Notes under the pieces: generated by a model
Database searches by the model: none
What the model was told of the DNA's origin: nothing
What the model saw: only the letters and a program-made list of their open reading frames with translations
Shown here: positions 14,769-23,570 of the stretch, piece by piece
Layout of the letters: each line of letters begins with the position of its first letter
Position numbering within the stretch: the stretch's first letter is position 1
Source: UBA947 sp031550975
Lineage (GTDB): Bacteria > Cyanobacteriota > Vampirovibrionia > Gastranaerophilales > Gastranaerophilaceae
DNA length: 64,000 nt
NCBI GenBank assembly: GCA_031550975.1
Contig: JAVBOC010000009.1
Span: forward strand, 1 to 64,000
Direction: 5' to 3'
Program-made: the position numbers and the translations under genes

Positions 14769-17700
14769 ATGAAGGTGTTAATTGAATCAGACTTAGCATC
14801 AAATAAAACGGAGTTGTTGGTTGAGGAATATTCAAAATTACTCAACTCCGGCGTGAGCGCGTCTGAAATTCTTGTACTAACCCAAAACTCCACTTTAAAG
14901 AACAACTTTCTTGAGAAAACTTTTGAAAAATTAGAAATTGACGCGATAGAAAAACTGCAGGTTCATTCGTTTTTTGGACTTGTTTATAACGCAATTAATG
15001 ACAATTGGGCGACACTTGAAAATAATAATCCTTACGACGGTACAAAAATTTTGCCATGCATGACAGGGCTCGAACTTTCTCAATTTATTTTAAAAGACAT
15101 CCTAAAAGACATCCCGTTTAAAGGTTACAATTCAAAAAAATCACTTCTGCATCAACTGTTTAGAAGATATTCGCTTATTGTGCAAAACAATTTGAGCGAT
15201 GAGGAAGTCGACAAGCGGTCTGAAATTTTGCATGAGAGCTTTGCGCCGGACGCAAAAATTGCACTAAAAAAACTATTATCTAAAACTCTGCAACTGCGCA
15301 ATTTTGATTACCTCCGACAGAGTTTGATTTTTAATTACATTTATAAAAACACAAATTATTTTGCGAAAATAAAGTATTTGATTTTGGACGATGGGGACGA
15401 AATCACACCTGCCTGTTTTGATTTTATCAAACATCTCGCGCCGCAATTAGAAGATGTTTTCATCGCTTATGACCCGCGTGGTGCCAGCCGCACCGGGTAT
15501 TTGAGCGCAGACAAAACAGCATCTTTGGGGTTTGAAGAAGTGTTTAAAAACTCTGAACACGTCAAGCTCGCGGCGCCTGAAAGCCAACCGACATTCACCT
15601 TAAATTCATTATCAAAGCGCGCCGCCCTAATCGACAGAGCCGTAAAAGAAATTAACGGACTGCTCGCTAAAAATGTTTCGCCCGCTGAGATTGCGATTGT
15701 CACACCCGTGATTGACGATATGTTGGAATTTGCGCTGCGCGAAAACATTAGAGCAAACATTATTTTTCTCTCGGGCAGCGAAAAATTAATCCACAACCGA
15801 CTTGTAAAATCAGCGATAACTATTTTGAGGTTGGCTTCGGGAGTCGAAATAGACGAATTTGATCTTCGGATTGTATTAGCTGACATTCTTGGAATTCCGG
15901 TTAAATATTGCAGAGAAATCTTGGAGAACTATGGAACCAATAAGACTCTGGTTGCGCACAAATTCGCAAACGAAGAATTCGACGAAAAATACAAAAAGTT
16001 TCTGGAATTTATTTCAGAGTTATCGGCTTCAAAAACAAAATTATCCGAACAGGTTTATGAGATTTACCAAAACTTGATGGAATTTGGGGTGATAAGTTAT
16101 AAAGAACTTACTAAATTTAATTTCTTTATTAAGCAATTGCAAGACTTTGAAAATGTTTTTGGGAACTCGGTTAGCGCCGAAGAAATCTTAACGCAGATTG
16201 AAAACTCAATCATCTCCGAAAACCCTTATCAACATCCGGAAGCTAGTGAAAATGAACTGGTTGTCGGCACTCCGCAGAAAATTATTGACAATCAGGTGCG
16301 CACAAAATACCAGTTCTGGCTTGATGTTTCAAACAGCGAGTGGGTAAAAAGTGACATCGGACCGCTTTATAATGCTTGGGTTTTTCAGCAAGGGTGGGAC
16401 AAGGAAGATTTTACCATCCAAGATAATATTGAACTCTCGCATGAAAAAACTCAACGGATTTTGCGCAAACTGACTCTATGCGCAGAGCAAGAAATTCGCA
16501 CATTCTCAAGTCTTTTTGACAGCAACGGGATAGAAAACTTTGGCGGAATTGAGGATGAAATTAAAAAACACGCCGTTGGAAAATCTGCCACTACTGAAAA
16601 TTCAGCAAAAAGCTTGCCTCCGATAACGCCGCGTCCCGATCAAAAACCCGTATTGGACTATAAGTCCAATCGGATGGCGATATCTGCTGTTCCGGGTGCT
16701 GGCAAAACAACTATTTTGCTTGCATTGATTTTAAAATTGCTCGACGATGGAGTCAATCCTGAAAACATTTTTGTAATGACATATATGGAATCCGCGGCGC
16801 GCAACTTTCGCGACAGGATTAAAACTATGCGACCGGAAGCTGTTCAGATCCCAAGCATCAGCACAATCCATGGGCTTGCCCTGCGTATATTAAAAGAGAA
16901 CGGAAACTTCGAAAAACTCGGGCTTGCGGCAGATTTTGACATTTGCGATGATACGCAGCGTTCCCGAATTGTGCGCGAAATCTCTACCAGACTTAAGCTA
17001 AAACCAACAGAGACGACAGATTTTGACCGCGCAGTTTCTGTATTTAAATTGGGCGGCGGCGTGGTAAATAATGTGGCAACCCAGCAAATCCAAGATGCTA
17101 AAATTAAAAAATTCTTGGAGTTTTATGAGGAATATCAAAAGACTTTAAGCGAAGGAAATCTGATTGATTATGATGATATTTTGATTTCGTCAGTCAAATT
17201 GCTGGAAGAAAATCCTGGGATTTTGGCGTATTATCAAGAGATTTCGCGCTATATCATTGAAGACGAGGCACAGGATTCTTCTTCAATCCAGCAGCGGCTT
17301 GTTGAACTTTTGAGCGCAAAACACGGCAACCTGATTCGCTGCGGAGATATAAATCAAGCGATTACGACAACCTTTTCAAACGCCGATGTTGAAGGGTTCA
17401 GACAGTTTATAAAAACCAGCAACAACGTCGAAATGGATTGTTCTCAGCGATGCTGCGCGGACGTTTGGGGTTTGGCAAATAATCTTGTAAACTGGTCAGA
17501 CAAAGCATTCTATCCAATTAAAATGCGGCCGGTTGAGGGTAGAAATCCGGAATCTAAAAACGCGATTCGCTCTAAGATCTTCAAAAACACATTTGAAGAA
17601 AAAAATTATATTCTAAAAGTTATCCAAAACACTTTTAAAAACGATCCCAAAGCGACAGTCGGAGTTTTATTGCGCAATAATTTCCAGGTCGCACAATGGA

Positions 17701-18584
17701 CAAAATTCATCAACGACAGCGGTCTAAAGACCATCACCCGCAGCGAATGCCTTGAGCAAAAAGCTATTTTTAGAACGATTTATTCTGTTATGCAAATGAT
17801 TTTAAACCCGTTTGACAACAACATTGTGGCTGACAGCTACGAGACTCTTTCCGAACTCGGGCATTACCGCCAGCGGCTAAGTTCAGAAATCCGCAAATAC
17901 GAAACTCCTTTTGCACAACTCAATTGCGACAATATTGAGAACATGCACCTCGCACAATTCTATTGGGATTTGACTTACTGGCTTGCGTTTCCACACTTAG
18001 CACCAGAAGAACTTGCCATAAAAATCGGGCTTCACTATTACGCCGGTGAAATCGAAAAATCAAACGTCTATCTCATTTCGACTTTAATCAAACGGCTCGG
18101 GTTGGGCACCAATAGCAGCTTTGCACACATATTGGAGCGGCTTGGGGAACTTGCTTCAAAGCCGTCTTTGAGCGGGTTTAAATTCTTCTCAGAAGAAGAC
18201 GAGAGCAACAGAGAGTTCTTAGCCGGCAAAGTACAGATTATGACGCTGCACAAATCCAAAGGGGACGAATTCGATTGCGTTTTCTTACCAGAGATGACAG
18301 AGAAAAGTCTTACCCTTGATTTAGCGCAAATTAAACTAAAGTCGTCTGATTTTATGGAAAATATTCGCCGGCTCAATCCAAGTTACAAACCCAAAAGCGA
18401 GGACGATTTAAAAGAAGAATTACTTGCGGAAAATTTGCGGCTGCTTTATGTTGCGATTACGCGGGCGAAAAAGCAGTTATTCTTCACTTCAAGCACAGAG
18501 ACAAAAGCCTTCGGCAAAATATTAAAACAAGAACCGAGCATAATTTTTGACAAACTACTCGGAAGCGAGGTGGCAAATGCTTAG
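14769..18584 (+). CDS. Tandem SF1 helicase: degenerate N-terminal plus active UvrD-like C-terminal half
   Basis: 1271-residue protein. Residues 1-600 have an SF1-like layout with a broken P-loop (DLASNKTELL in place of GxxGxGKT) and a Walker B-like YLILDDGDEITP, so this half is probably inactive, as in AddB. From about 620 a full UvrD/AddA-type helicase begins, with Q in RPDQKPV, P-loop AVPGAGKTT, DEAQD, GDINQAI, the TLHKSKGDEFD motif V and YVAITRAKKQ motif VI. The nuclease gene follows with an 8-nt overlap. Together they resemble AddAB/AdnAB end-processing machines, but split differently. The start is uncertain; GGGGG sits very close to the ATG. Confidence 0.85.
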   Translation: MKVLIESDLASNKTELLVEEYSKLLNSGVSASEILVLTQNSTLKNNFLEKTFEKLEIDAIEKLQVHSFFGLVYNAINDNWATLENNNPYDGTKILPCMTGLELSQFILKDILKDIPFKGYNSKKSLLHQLFRRYSLIVQNNLSDEEVDKRSEILHESFAPDAKIALKKLLSKTLQLRNFDYLRQSLIFNYIYKNTNYFAKIKYLILDDGDEITPACFDFIKHLAPQLEDVFIAYDPRGASRTGYLSADKTASLGFEEVFKNSEHVKLAAPESQPTFTLNSLSKRAALIDRAVKEINGLLAKNVSPAEIAIVTPVIDDMLEFALRENIRANIIFLSGSEKLIHNRLVKSAITILRLASGVEIDEFDLRIVLADILGIPVKYCREILENYGTNKTLVAHKFANEEFDEKYKKFLEFISELSASKTKLSEQVYEIYQNLMEFGVISYKELTKFNFFIKQLQDFENVFGNSVSAEEILTQIENSIISENPYQHPEASENELVVGTPQKIIDNQVRTKYQFWLDVSNSEWVKSDIGPLYNAWVFQQGWDKEDFTIQDNIELSHEKTQRILRKLTLCAEQEIRTFSSLFDSNGIENFGGIEDEIKKHAVGKSATTENSAKSLPPITPRPDQKPVLDYKSNRMAISAVPGAGKTTILLALILKLLDDGVNPENIFVMTYMESAARNFRDRIKTMRPEAVQIPSISTIHGLALRILKENGNFEKLGLAADFDICDDTQRSRIVREISTRLKLKPTETTDFDRAVSVFKLGGGVVNNVATQQIQDAKIKKFLEFYEEYQKTLSEGNLIDYDDILISSVKLLEENPGILAYYQEISRYIIEDEAQDSSSIQQRLVELLSAKHGNLIRCGDINQAITTTFSNADVEGFRQFIKTSNNVEMDCSQRCCADVWGLANNLVNWSDKAFYPIKMRPVEGRNPESKNAIRSKIFKNTFEEKNYILKVIQNTFKNDPKATVGVLLRNNFQVAQWTKFINDSGLKTITRSECLEQKAIFRTIYSVMQMILNPFDNNIVADSYETLSELGHYRQRLSSEIRKYETPFAQLNCDNIENMHLAQFYWDLTYWLAFPHLAPEELAIKIGLHYYAGEIEKSNVYLISTLIKRLGLGTNSSFAHILERLGELASKPSLSGFKFFSEEDESNREFLAGKVQIMTLHKSKGDEFDCVFLPEMTEKSLTLDLAQIKLKSSDFMENIRRLNPSYKPKSEDDLKEELLAENLRLLYVAITRAKKQLFFTSSTETKAFGKILKQEPSIIFDKLLGSEVANA

Positions 18585-19233
18585 CTTTTCACCATATATG
18601 TTAAAGACTTTCGAGCAATGCCCGATGAAATACTACTTGATGTACATTGAGCATATTTCTGTGCCGCAAAAAGCAAGCTATTTTGAAAAAGGGCAGAAAA
18701 TTCACGCACTAGCGCACTATTATTTGAGCGGAAACGATATCTCGAAATTCGAGACTGCTTTGACTGCATCAGAAAAAGAAACCTGGGAAAAATTGCGCTC
18801 AAACAAATATTTCAACAAGGGTTATGTAAAATCAGAATACAATCTATCTTGCAAAGTCGGCGACTTTTGGGTCGGCGGGCGGCTTGACGCGATTGTAAAA
18901 GACGAAAACGGCTACTATATTTTAGACTACAAAACCGGCGAAATCCCGCAAAATCCCGAACAAGATTATCAAACGATGATTTATCTTCTTGCCGCGAGTA
19001 AATTCTACAGTCCGCTTAGCTTTGTTTATATCGGTCTAAAAAATGACCAAAATCACGTAATTAAATTTGATGAAAAAGTCAAAATCGAATACGAAAAAGC
19101 AATTATTGAAACTTGTTCAAAAATCGCTAAGCTTCATCAAACACCAAGTTCTTCCAGTATCTTGTTGTCCGCCGCTAGCGATTCAGGGGATCGTCGGTGC
19201 CGCTCTTGCGATTTTATAAAAGTCTGCAAATAA
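18577..19233 (+). CDS. PD-(D/E)XK nuclease with Fe-S cysteines (AddB/Cas4-type)
   Basis: 218-residue nuclease paired with the helicase. It opens LSFSPYMLKTFEQCPMKYY, the start typical of this family. It has the GGRLDAIV and ILDYKTG active-site strands (Asp and D-x-K) and a QTMIYLLA helix. Its end is a cysteine cluster C-x2-C-x5-C which, with the early Cys, would hold a 4Fe-4S cluster as in AddB and Cas4. The ATG is chosen because GAGGTG precedes it and it overlaps the helicase stop by 8 nt. Its 3' end overlaps a convergent gene by 97 bp. It most likely supplies the nuclease of a DNA end-resection complex. Confidence 0.85.
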   Translation: MLSFSPYMLKTFEQCPMKYYLMYIEHISVPQKASYFEKGQKIHALAHYYLSGNDISKFETALTASEKETWEKLRSNKYFNKGYVKSEYNLSCKVGDFWVGGRLDAIVKDENGYYILDYKTGEIPQNPEQDYQTMIYLLAASKFYSPLSFVYIGLKNDQNHVIKFDEKVKIEYEKAIIETCSKIAKLHQTPSSSSILLSAASDSGDRRCRSCDFIKVCK

Positions 19234-19664
19234 TTATATGGCAGCATAGGCTTTTCAGGGGCTCGACCGGTTATTTCGCCGGTTTCATGATTAAAGCAAC
19301 CTTCTAAAATAGCTTTGATGACTTTATGGGACAATAATGCAGGAGACTTTGCGGGAAATTTTTTACTCACCAGATGACTAAAAGTCACATCATCTCCTAC
19401 ACCAAAGACAAAATCACCGATGCTTTTCATCCCTTCTGCAAATTTTTCGTCTCTTAATGCCGAAAGTTTTTCAAGATGTTTACCTGTAAAAACCTCTATA
19501 TAATCTCTGATTACCCAGGGGAAAGATGCACGGGGTACTGTATCAGCAGAGCTTGCAAGATAACAGGCAAGTGCCGACAATTGTTCATGAGGCCCGACAA
19601 TTTTATAATATCCTTGAAATGACGTGAAATAAGGTCTGTTATTTGTGACTGGTGTTATTTGCAT
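19137..19664 (-). CDS. Unknown protein with N-terminal F-T-S leader motif
   Basis: I do not recognise this 175-residue protein. It opens MQITPVTNNRPYFTSFQG, a short leader ending in an aromatic-F-[ST] motif that is shared with three other proteins of the window. The rest is helical and soluble-looking, with a basic C terminus. Its last 32 codons overlap the end of the nuclease gene on the other strand. The reading frame is long and begins cleanly after AGGAAGTGTA, so I keep it. No function can be given. Confidence 0.65.
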   Translation of the reverse strand: MQITPVTNNRPYFTSFQGYYKIVGPHEQLSALACYLASSADTVPRASFPWVIRDYIEVFTGKHLEKLSALRDEKFAEGMKSIGDFVFGVGDDVTFSHLVSKKFPAKSPALLSHKVIKAILEGCFNHETGEITGRAPEKPMLPYNYLQTFIKSQERHRRSPESLAADNKILEELGV

Positions 19665-19722
19665 TACACTTCCTTTCCGTATATGTAAAACGCGTCAAAA
19701 AATAACTTGCTAGTGAAATTAA

Positions 19723-19754
19723 AAAAGCGGCTGATTAAATAACCTGCCGCTTTT
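19723..19754 (-). terminator. Terminator of rplJ-rplL
   Basis: The stem AAAAGCGGC/GCCGCTTTT with T runs on both sides lies 21 bp after the rplL stop. Confidence 0.85.
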
Positions 19755-19774
19755 AAATTTTGGTCTGTTAAAAC

Positions 19775-20155
19775 CTATTTGAATTCAACTGTTCCGCCAG
19801 CTGCTTCGATTTGAGCTTTCATTGCTTCAGCGTCTTCTTTTTTAACGCCAGCTTTGATTTCTTTCGGAGCTGCATCAACTAAATCTTTAGCTTCTTTCAA
19901 GCCAAGGCCTGTGATTGTTCTTACTTCTTTAAGAACAGCGATTTTGTTAGCACCAGCTGACGCTAATACTACAGATACTTCAGAAGAACCAGCTTCAGCT
20001 TCGCCACCGCCAGCTGCTGCTGGAGCCGCTGCTGCAACCGCTACAGGTGCTGCTGCTGATACGCCGAATTTTTCTTCTAACGCTTTTACTAATTCTGATG
20101 CTTCCAATAAAGAAAGCTTTTCGATTGATTCTACAATTGTTGCTACGTTACTCAT
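19775..20155 (-). CDS. rplL: Ribosomal protein L7/L12
   Basis: 126-residue stalk protein of the large subunit. The N-terminal dimerisation domain is followed by an Ala/Gly-rich hinge (about 35-55) and a C-terminal domain with the GLGLKEAKDLVD signature, which binds translation factors. It lies 56 bp after rplJ in the standard order, with an AAAGGAG ribosome site. Confidence 0.97.
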   Translation of the reverse strand: MSNVATIVESIEKLSLLEASELVKALEEKFGVSAAAPVAVAAAAPAAAGGGEAEAGSSEVSVVLASAGANKIAVLKEVRTITGLGLKEAKDLVDAAPKEIKAGVKKEDAEAMKAQIEAAGGTVEFK

Positions 20156-20211
20156 TTTATTTCTCCTTTTTTCTTTAAGTTTTTCAAGTAATTTCGTTTT
20201 GCCAGGTAAAC

Positions 20212-20733
20212 CTAAGCAGTTTTTGTGTCCTTAACGGCAGCCACAGTTCTAACAAGCTGTGATACAACCGCATTGACTGAACCAACGATACCTGTTGCAG
20301 GTGAGTTGATAGAGCCAAGAATTTTTGCAATAAGTTCTTCTTTTGAAGGAAGATTTGCAAGCGCTTTAGCTTCTGCCTCTGACAGTAATTTTCCGTCAAG
20401 CGCAGCGCCAATAATTACGCCTTTTTTTGTTTCTTTGATAAAATCAGATACTGCTTTAGCAGGGCTAACTTGATCTTCGTAACCAAACGCAATCGCGATA
20501 GGGCCTTTGAAAGTTTCAGTTAAAACTTCGAAATCAGTCCCTTTTACAGCGATTTTAGCAAGAGTATTTTTGGTAACCATATAGTCGCCGCCTTTTTGTT
20601 GAAGGGCACGACGAAGAGCAGAAATCTCTTCTACGGAATATCCTTTGTACTCAGTTACTACAGCTACTTGAGCTTTTTCGAGTTTTCCCTTAAGCGCATC
20701 GATTTTTTCTGATTTAAACGCTTTTGTTGCCAT
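20212..20733 (-). CDS. rplJ: Ribosomal protein L10
   Basis: 173-residue base of the L12 stalk. It starts with the usual KSEKIDALKGKLEKAQ and VVTEYKGYSVEEISALRRAL segments. The C-terminal helix, which holds L12 dimers, is present. In most bacteria it binds its own mRNA leader; the leader hairpins upstream support such control here. Confidence 0.97.
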   Translation of the reverse strand: MATKAFKSEKIDALKGKLEKAQVAVVTEYKGYSVEEISALRRALQQKGGDYMVTKNTLAKIAVKGTDFEVLTETFKGPIAIAFGYEDQVSPAKAVSDFIKETKKGVIIGAALDGKLLSEAEAKALANLPSKEELIAKILGSINSPATGIVGSVNAVVSQLVRTVAAVKDTKTA

Positions 20734-20814
20734 AATTTTATTCCTTTGTTTGTAGTATTGTGCACAAATTCCGCAAAATCACACAAAAAATATTACAAAC
20801 TATATTTCTTCTAG

Positions 20815-20900
20815 TGTAACCTCGGTCGGCGTGCTCTACTCAGAACACTTTAGGCCCATTGGGCACCAACTATCTGCGGCTTGTAAAACAATCCTAGCAA
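20815..20900 (-). promoter_or_regulatory. L10 (rplJL) autoregulatory leader RNA
   Basis: On the minus strand the 5' region of rplJ contains the hairpin GCCC-aat-GGGC, then GTGTTCTGAGTAGAGCAC, which folds on itself, and then GCCGACCGAGGT. The CCGAGGT end and the arrangement match ribosomal L10 leaders (Rfam RF00557 type). L10 or the L10-L12 complex would bind it and repress the operon. The limits are approximate. Confidence 0.7.
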
Positions 20901-20926
20901 GAACAAAATTAAAAAGCAAGCGTGTA

Positions 20927-21844
20927 TTAACGTTTCTTAACTAACGCCCACAGCTGAAGGTCATCGCGATAGCTTCCTTTAGTAACAGCTCTGTAAGAGT
21001 GTGCTTCTTCCATCTCATAACGATGCCAAAGTGGGGTGCGGCAAAGAAACTCGTTTTTACTTTTATATTTCAAAAGTAAATTAACAAGCCCCGTGCTGAT
21101 TTCCATAATATCTCTTGAGTTGTCATAAGCGTCAAAAGCAGCATAGAAATTCATGATGACATGGCGCGAGAGCAGTTCCGCACGGAGTTTATTTAGCAAT
21201 GCATCAATAAAGACCAGCAAATTATCAAATTTAGTAAAATCATCCAGCACAAGAATTATTCCCGCATCAGTTGATTCACAGTGACAACTTTTTATTTTTT
21301 TAAAAGCCTCACAAAACATTTTTACAGCAACTTCGCGCTGTTTTTTTGTAAGCTCTTTTTGTTCTTCGTCAATATGGAAGCCTGTGTGCGCACTCTCGAC
21401 CTCAAACTCTATCAGCGCCGTAGCTTGCGTCATATTCCGCAGATACTTTTCATAATCTTGTTGGAGTTCGTCATTGATTTTCTTTTCAGTCTCGTATGTA
21501 AATCTGCGGATTTCATCAGTAAAAAAGTTCTGCATATCTTGCAAAGACCCTCTAAAAGCAGTGCAGAGCAAAGTCGTCATAAAAGCGATTACGTCATATA
21601 CCAAAACCGCGCCAAGAAAAACTAAATGTTCAGGCCTGTGAGGTTCGCGCCATAAAAAATCGACAACCGGATAGCAGAAATCAACCATGTGCATCAACGA
21701 TTCCGGCATCTTGATTTCAGCTAAATGAAAAAGTGCAAACAGTGTGATAACCCCAATACTCAAGCCCAAAATCGTCTGCAGCAAAGGAACTGTATTGAAA
21801 ATAAATTTTAAAATGCTTCTTAGTAGAGTGTAAAGTTTTATCAT
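20927..21844 (-). CDS. Two-helix membrane protein with a cytoplasmic domain, possibly cyclase-like
   Basis: Unrecognised 305-residue protein. Two hydrophobic helices (about 20-40 and 73-97) precede a coiled segment and a globular domain (about 140-305). The order of strands and helices (ALIEFEVES; AGIILVLDDF; FIDALLNKLRAEL; ISTGLVNLLLKY; a final LQLWALVKKR strand) recalls a class III nucleotide cyclase fold without the metal-binding aspartates. That is a weak inference. A TATAAT-like sequence lies almost directly before the ATG and no ribosome site is seen. Confidence 0.65.
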   Translation of the reverse strand: MIKLYTLLRSILKFIFNTVPLLQTILGLSIGVITLFALFHLAEIKMPESLMHMVDFCYPVVDFLWREPHRPEHLVFLGAVLVYDVIAFMTTLLCTAFRGSLQDMQNFFTDEIRRFTYETEKKINDELQQDYEKYLRNMTQATALIEFEVESAHTGFHIDEEQKELTKKQREVAVKMFCEAFKKIKSCHCESTDAGIILVLDDFTKFDNLLVFIDALLNKLRAELLSRHVIMNFYAAFDAYDNSRDIMEISTGLVNLLLKYKSKNEFLCRTPLWHRYEMEEAHSYRAVTKGSYRDDLQLWALVKKR

Positions 21845-21868
21845 TTATATTATATACGCCTCATTTTT

Positions 21869-22741
21869 TTACTCTGCTTCAAGTAAAATGTTGTCAATCA
21901 GTCTGACACCTGCTATTTTCACCGCGATAAAAACCGCTGTTTCGGAATCAGCAACCGCTTTTTCTCCCAGATTGTTTTTATCTCTGAATTCAAGGTAGTC
22001 CAGCGAATGGCTTTCATTTAAATATGCATACGCCGTTTCTGTGAGTGCCCCGACATCAGTTATGCCTTTATTATAACATATTTTTATATTGTGTAAAATT
22101 TTATTCAACGCGAGCGCTTCCACTTTTTGCTCTGGCGATAAGTACTTGTTTCTTGAACTCAACGCGAGTCCGTCTTCATCACGAACAATTGGACATGAGG
22201 CAACTAACAATGGGAAATTCAAATCCTCGACCATTTTTTTAATAATAATAAGCTGCTGACGATCTTTTTCACCAAAGAAAGCAACGTCAGGCGCAACTAT
22301 ATTAAACAATTTTGCGACAATTGTACAAACACCGTCGAAATGTCCAGGACGCGACTTTCCGCACAAACAGTCTGTATATAAAAACGGGGGAACCACCGCG
22401 GTTGAATAGCTAAAGGGTTGAAGGGTTGAATAACCGGCACCATACATTTCTTCAACAGCTGGCGCAAAGATAACCACTTCAGCACTTTCGCTCTCAAGCA
22501 ATTTGGCATCGCTCTCTAAAGTTCTTGGATACTTTCCAAAATCCTCATTAGGCCCAAACTGGGTTGGGTTAACGAAAATCGACACGACAGTTTTATCACA
22601 TTTAGCCAGGCTTTCTCTCACAAGGCTCAAATGCCCTTGATGCAGCGCACCCATAGTAGGCACAAGCCCGACAGTCAGCCCTTCTTGTTTCCACTTTTTA
22701 ATCTGCTCTCGTAATTCGTTTATTTTATTAACTATTTGCAT
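21869..22741 (-). CDS. panC: Pantothenate synthetase
   Basis: Joins pantoate and beta-alanine with ATP. Signatures are VPTMGALHQGHLSLV (HxGH), FVNPTQFGPNEDF, SRPGHFDGV, FGEKDRQQ and SSRNKYLS. The chosen start MQIVNKINEL matches family N termini and overlaps the panB stop by 14 nt; the GTG at 22765 is less likely. Between EEMYGAGYST and LCGKSRPGHF the protein has about eight extra residues, where an octamer repeat (22401-22432) reads STLQPFSYSTAVV. It lies in the operon pxpA-yvcK-panB-panC. Confidence 0.95.
   Translation of the reverse strand: MQIVNKINELREQIKKWKQEGLTVGLVPTMGALHQGHLSLVRESLAKCDKTVVSIFVNPTQFGPNEDFGKYPRTLESDAKLLESESAEVVIFAPAVEEMYGAGYSTLQPFSYSTAVVPPFLYTDCLCGKSRPGHFDGVCTIVAKLFNIVAPDVAFFGEKDRQQLIIIKKMVEDLNFPLLVASCPIVRDEDGLALSSRNKYLSPEQKVEALALNKILHNIKICYNKGITDVGALTETAYAYLNESHSLDYLEFRDKNNLGEKAVADSETAVFIAVKIAGVRLIDNILLEAE
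22401..22432 (-). repeat. Octamer repeat block C (4 x 8 bp) inside panC
   Basis: Plus strand: GTTGAATA, GCTAAAGG, GTTGAAGG, GTTGAATA, exactly 32 bp. It is translated in the same frame as the other two blocks (ST-x-QPF-xx-ST) and lengthens a loop just before the SRPGHF motif of pantothenate synthetase. Confidence 0.8.
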
Positions 22742-23570
22742 ACAGGCAAGATTTCTCTTCTTCACTCAAGTTAAAAATTTCTTCTGCCGCCGGGAACGCA
22801 CCGCTTTTAACGTCATTGTTGTAGCGCGAAGCACAATCTAAGATAAGTGTGCGCATATCGCCATATCTGCGAGCAAATTTTGGTTTAAATTCGGAGTATT
22901 TGCCAAATGCATCATCTGAAACAATTACCTGGCCTGAACAATAGCGACCTGCACCGCAAGAGATTGTCGGCATATTCAAATGTTCAGTAATATATTGTGC
23001 GCTTTCCTCCGGCATCATTTCTAACACCACAGCGAACGCTCCTGCACGTTCTAATTTACGAGCCTGCTCCAAAATATCAAGTGTAGTCTCATAAGACTTA
23101 CCCTGAACATTGTAACCGCCCAGAGTGTTAACTGATTGAGGGGTAAAGCCCAAATGTCCGACGACCGGAATTCCGCTTTCTACACAGCGCTGCACAACGT
23201 TTACAATATGGTCTGTAGCGCCTTCAAGTTTAACTGCACCAGCGCCTGCTTTAATTAAAGCCCCTGCATTTCTAACAGCTTCCGCGATATCTGCGTGATA
23301 ACTTAGGAAAGGCAAGTCGCCGACAACAAGTGCGCGTTTTGCACCTCTAGCTACAGCACCTGTAAAAATCAATAATTCTGTCATGCCAATAGCAGTAGTC
23401 GAATCAAAACCTAAAACAACTTGACCTGCACTATCGCCGACAAGAATCATATCCACACCGGCCTCGTCGATGTATTTGCCGGTTGAATAGTCATACGCGG
23501 TTAACATTGAAATCTTTTCGCCGTTTTCTTTCATCTTTTGAATCGCTTTTGTAGTCAGTTTTTTTAACAT
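22728..23570 (-). CDS. panB: 3-methyl-2-oxobutanoate hydroxymethyltransferase
   Basis: First committed step of pantothenate synthesis: it adds a hydroxymethyl group from methylene-THF to alpha-ketoisovalerate. The 280-residue TIM-barrel protein shows MLTAYDYSTGKYIDEAG, LVGDSAGQVVLGFDSTTA, VKLEGA, HLGFTPQSVN and the GIGAG-like CGAGRYCSGQVIVSDD segment. The start overlaps the end of yvcK and its stop overlaps panC, so the operon is tightly coupled. Confidence 0.96.
   Translation of the reverse strand: MLKKLTTKAIQKMKENGEKISMLTAYDYSTGKYIDEAGVDMILVGDSAGQVVLGFDSTTAIGMTELLIFTGAVARGAKRALVVGDLPFLSYHADIAEAVRNAGALIKAGAGAVKLEGATDHIVNVVQRCVESGIPVVGHLGFTPQSVNTLGGYNVQGKSYETTLDILEQARKLERAGAFAVVLEMMPEESAQYITEHLNMPTISCGAGRYCSGQVIVSDDAFGKYSEFKPKFARRYGDMRTLILDCASRYNNDVKSGAFPAAEEIFNLSEEEKSCLYANS

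Noticed and set aside
18577..19233. Nuclease read as Cas4 of a CRISPR system
   Set aside because: It overlaps the helicase gene and no other cas gene or array is present, so an AddAB-type role is more likely.
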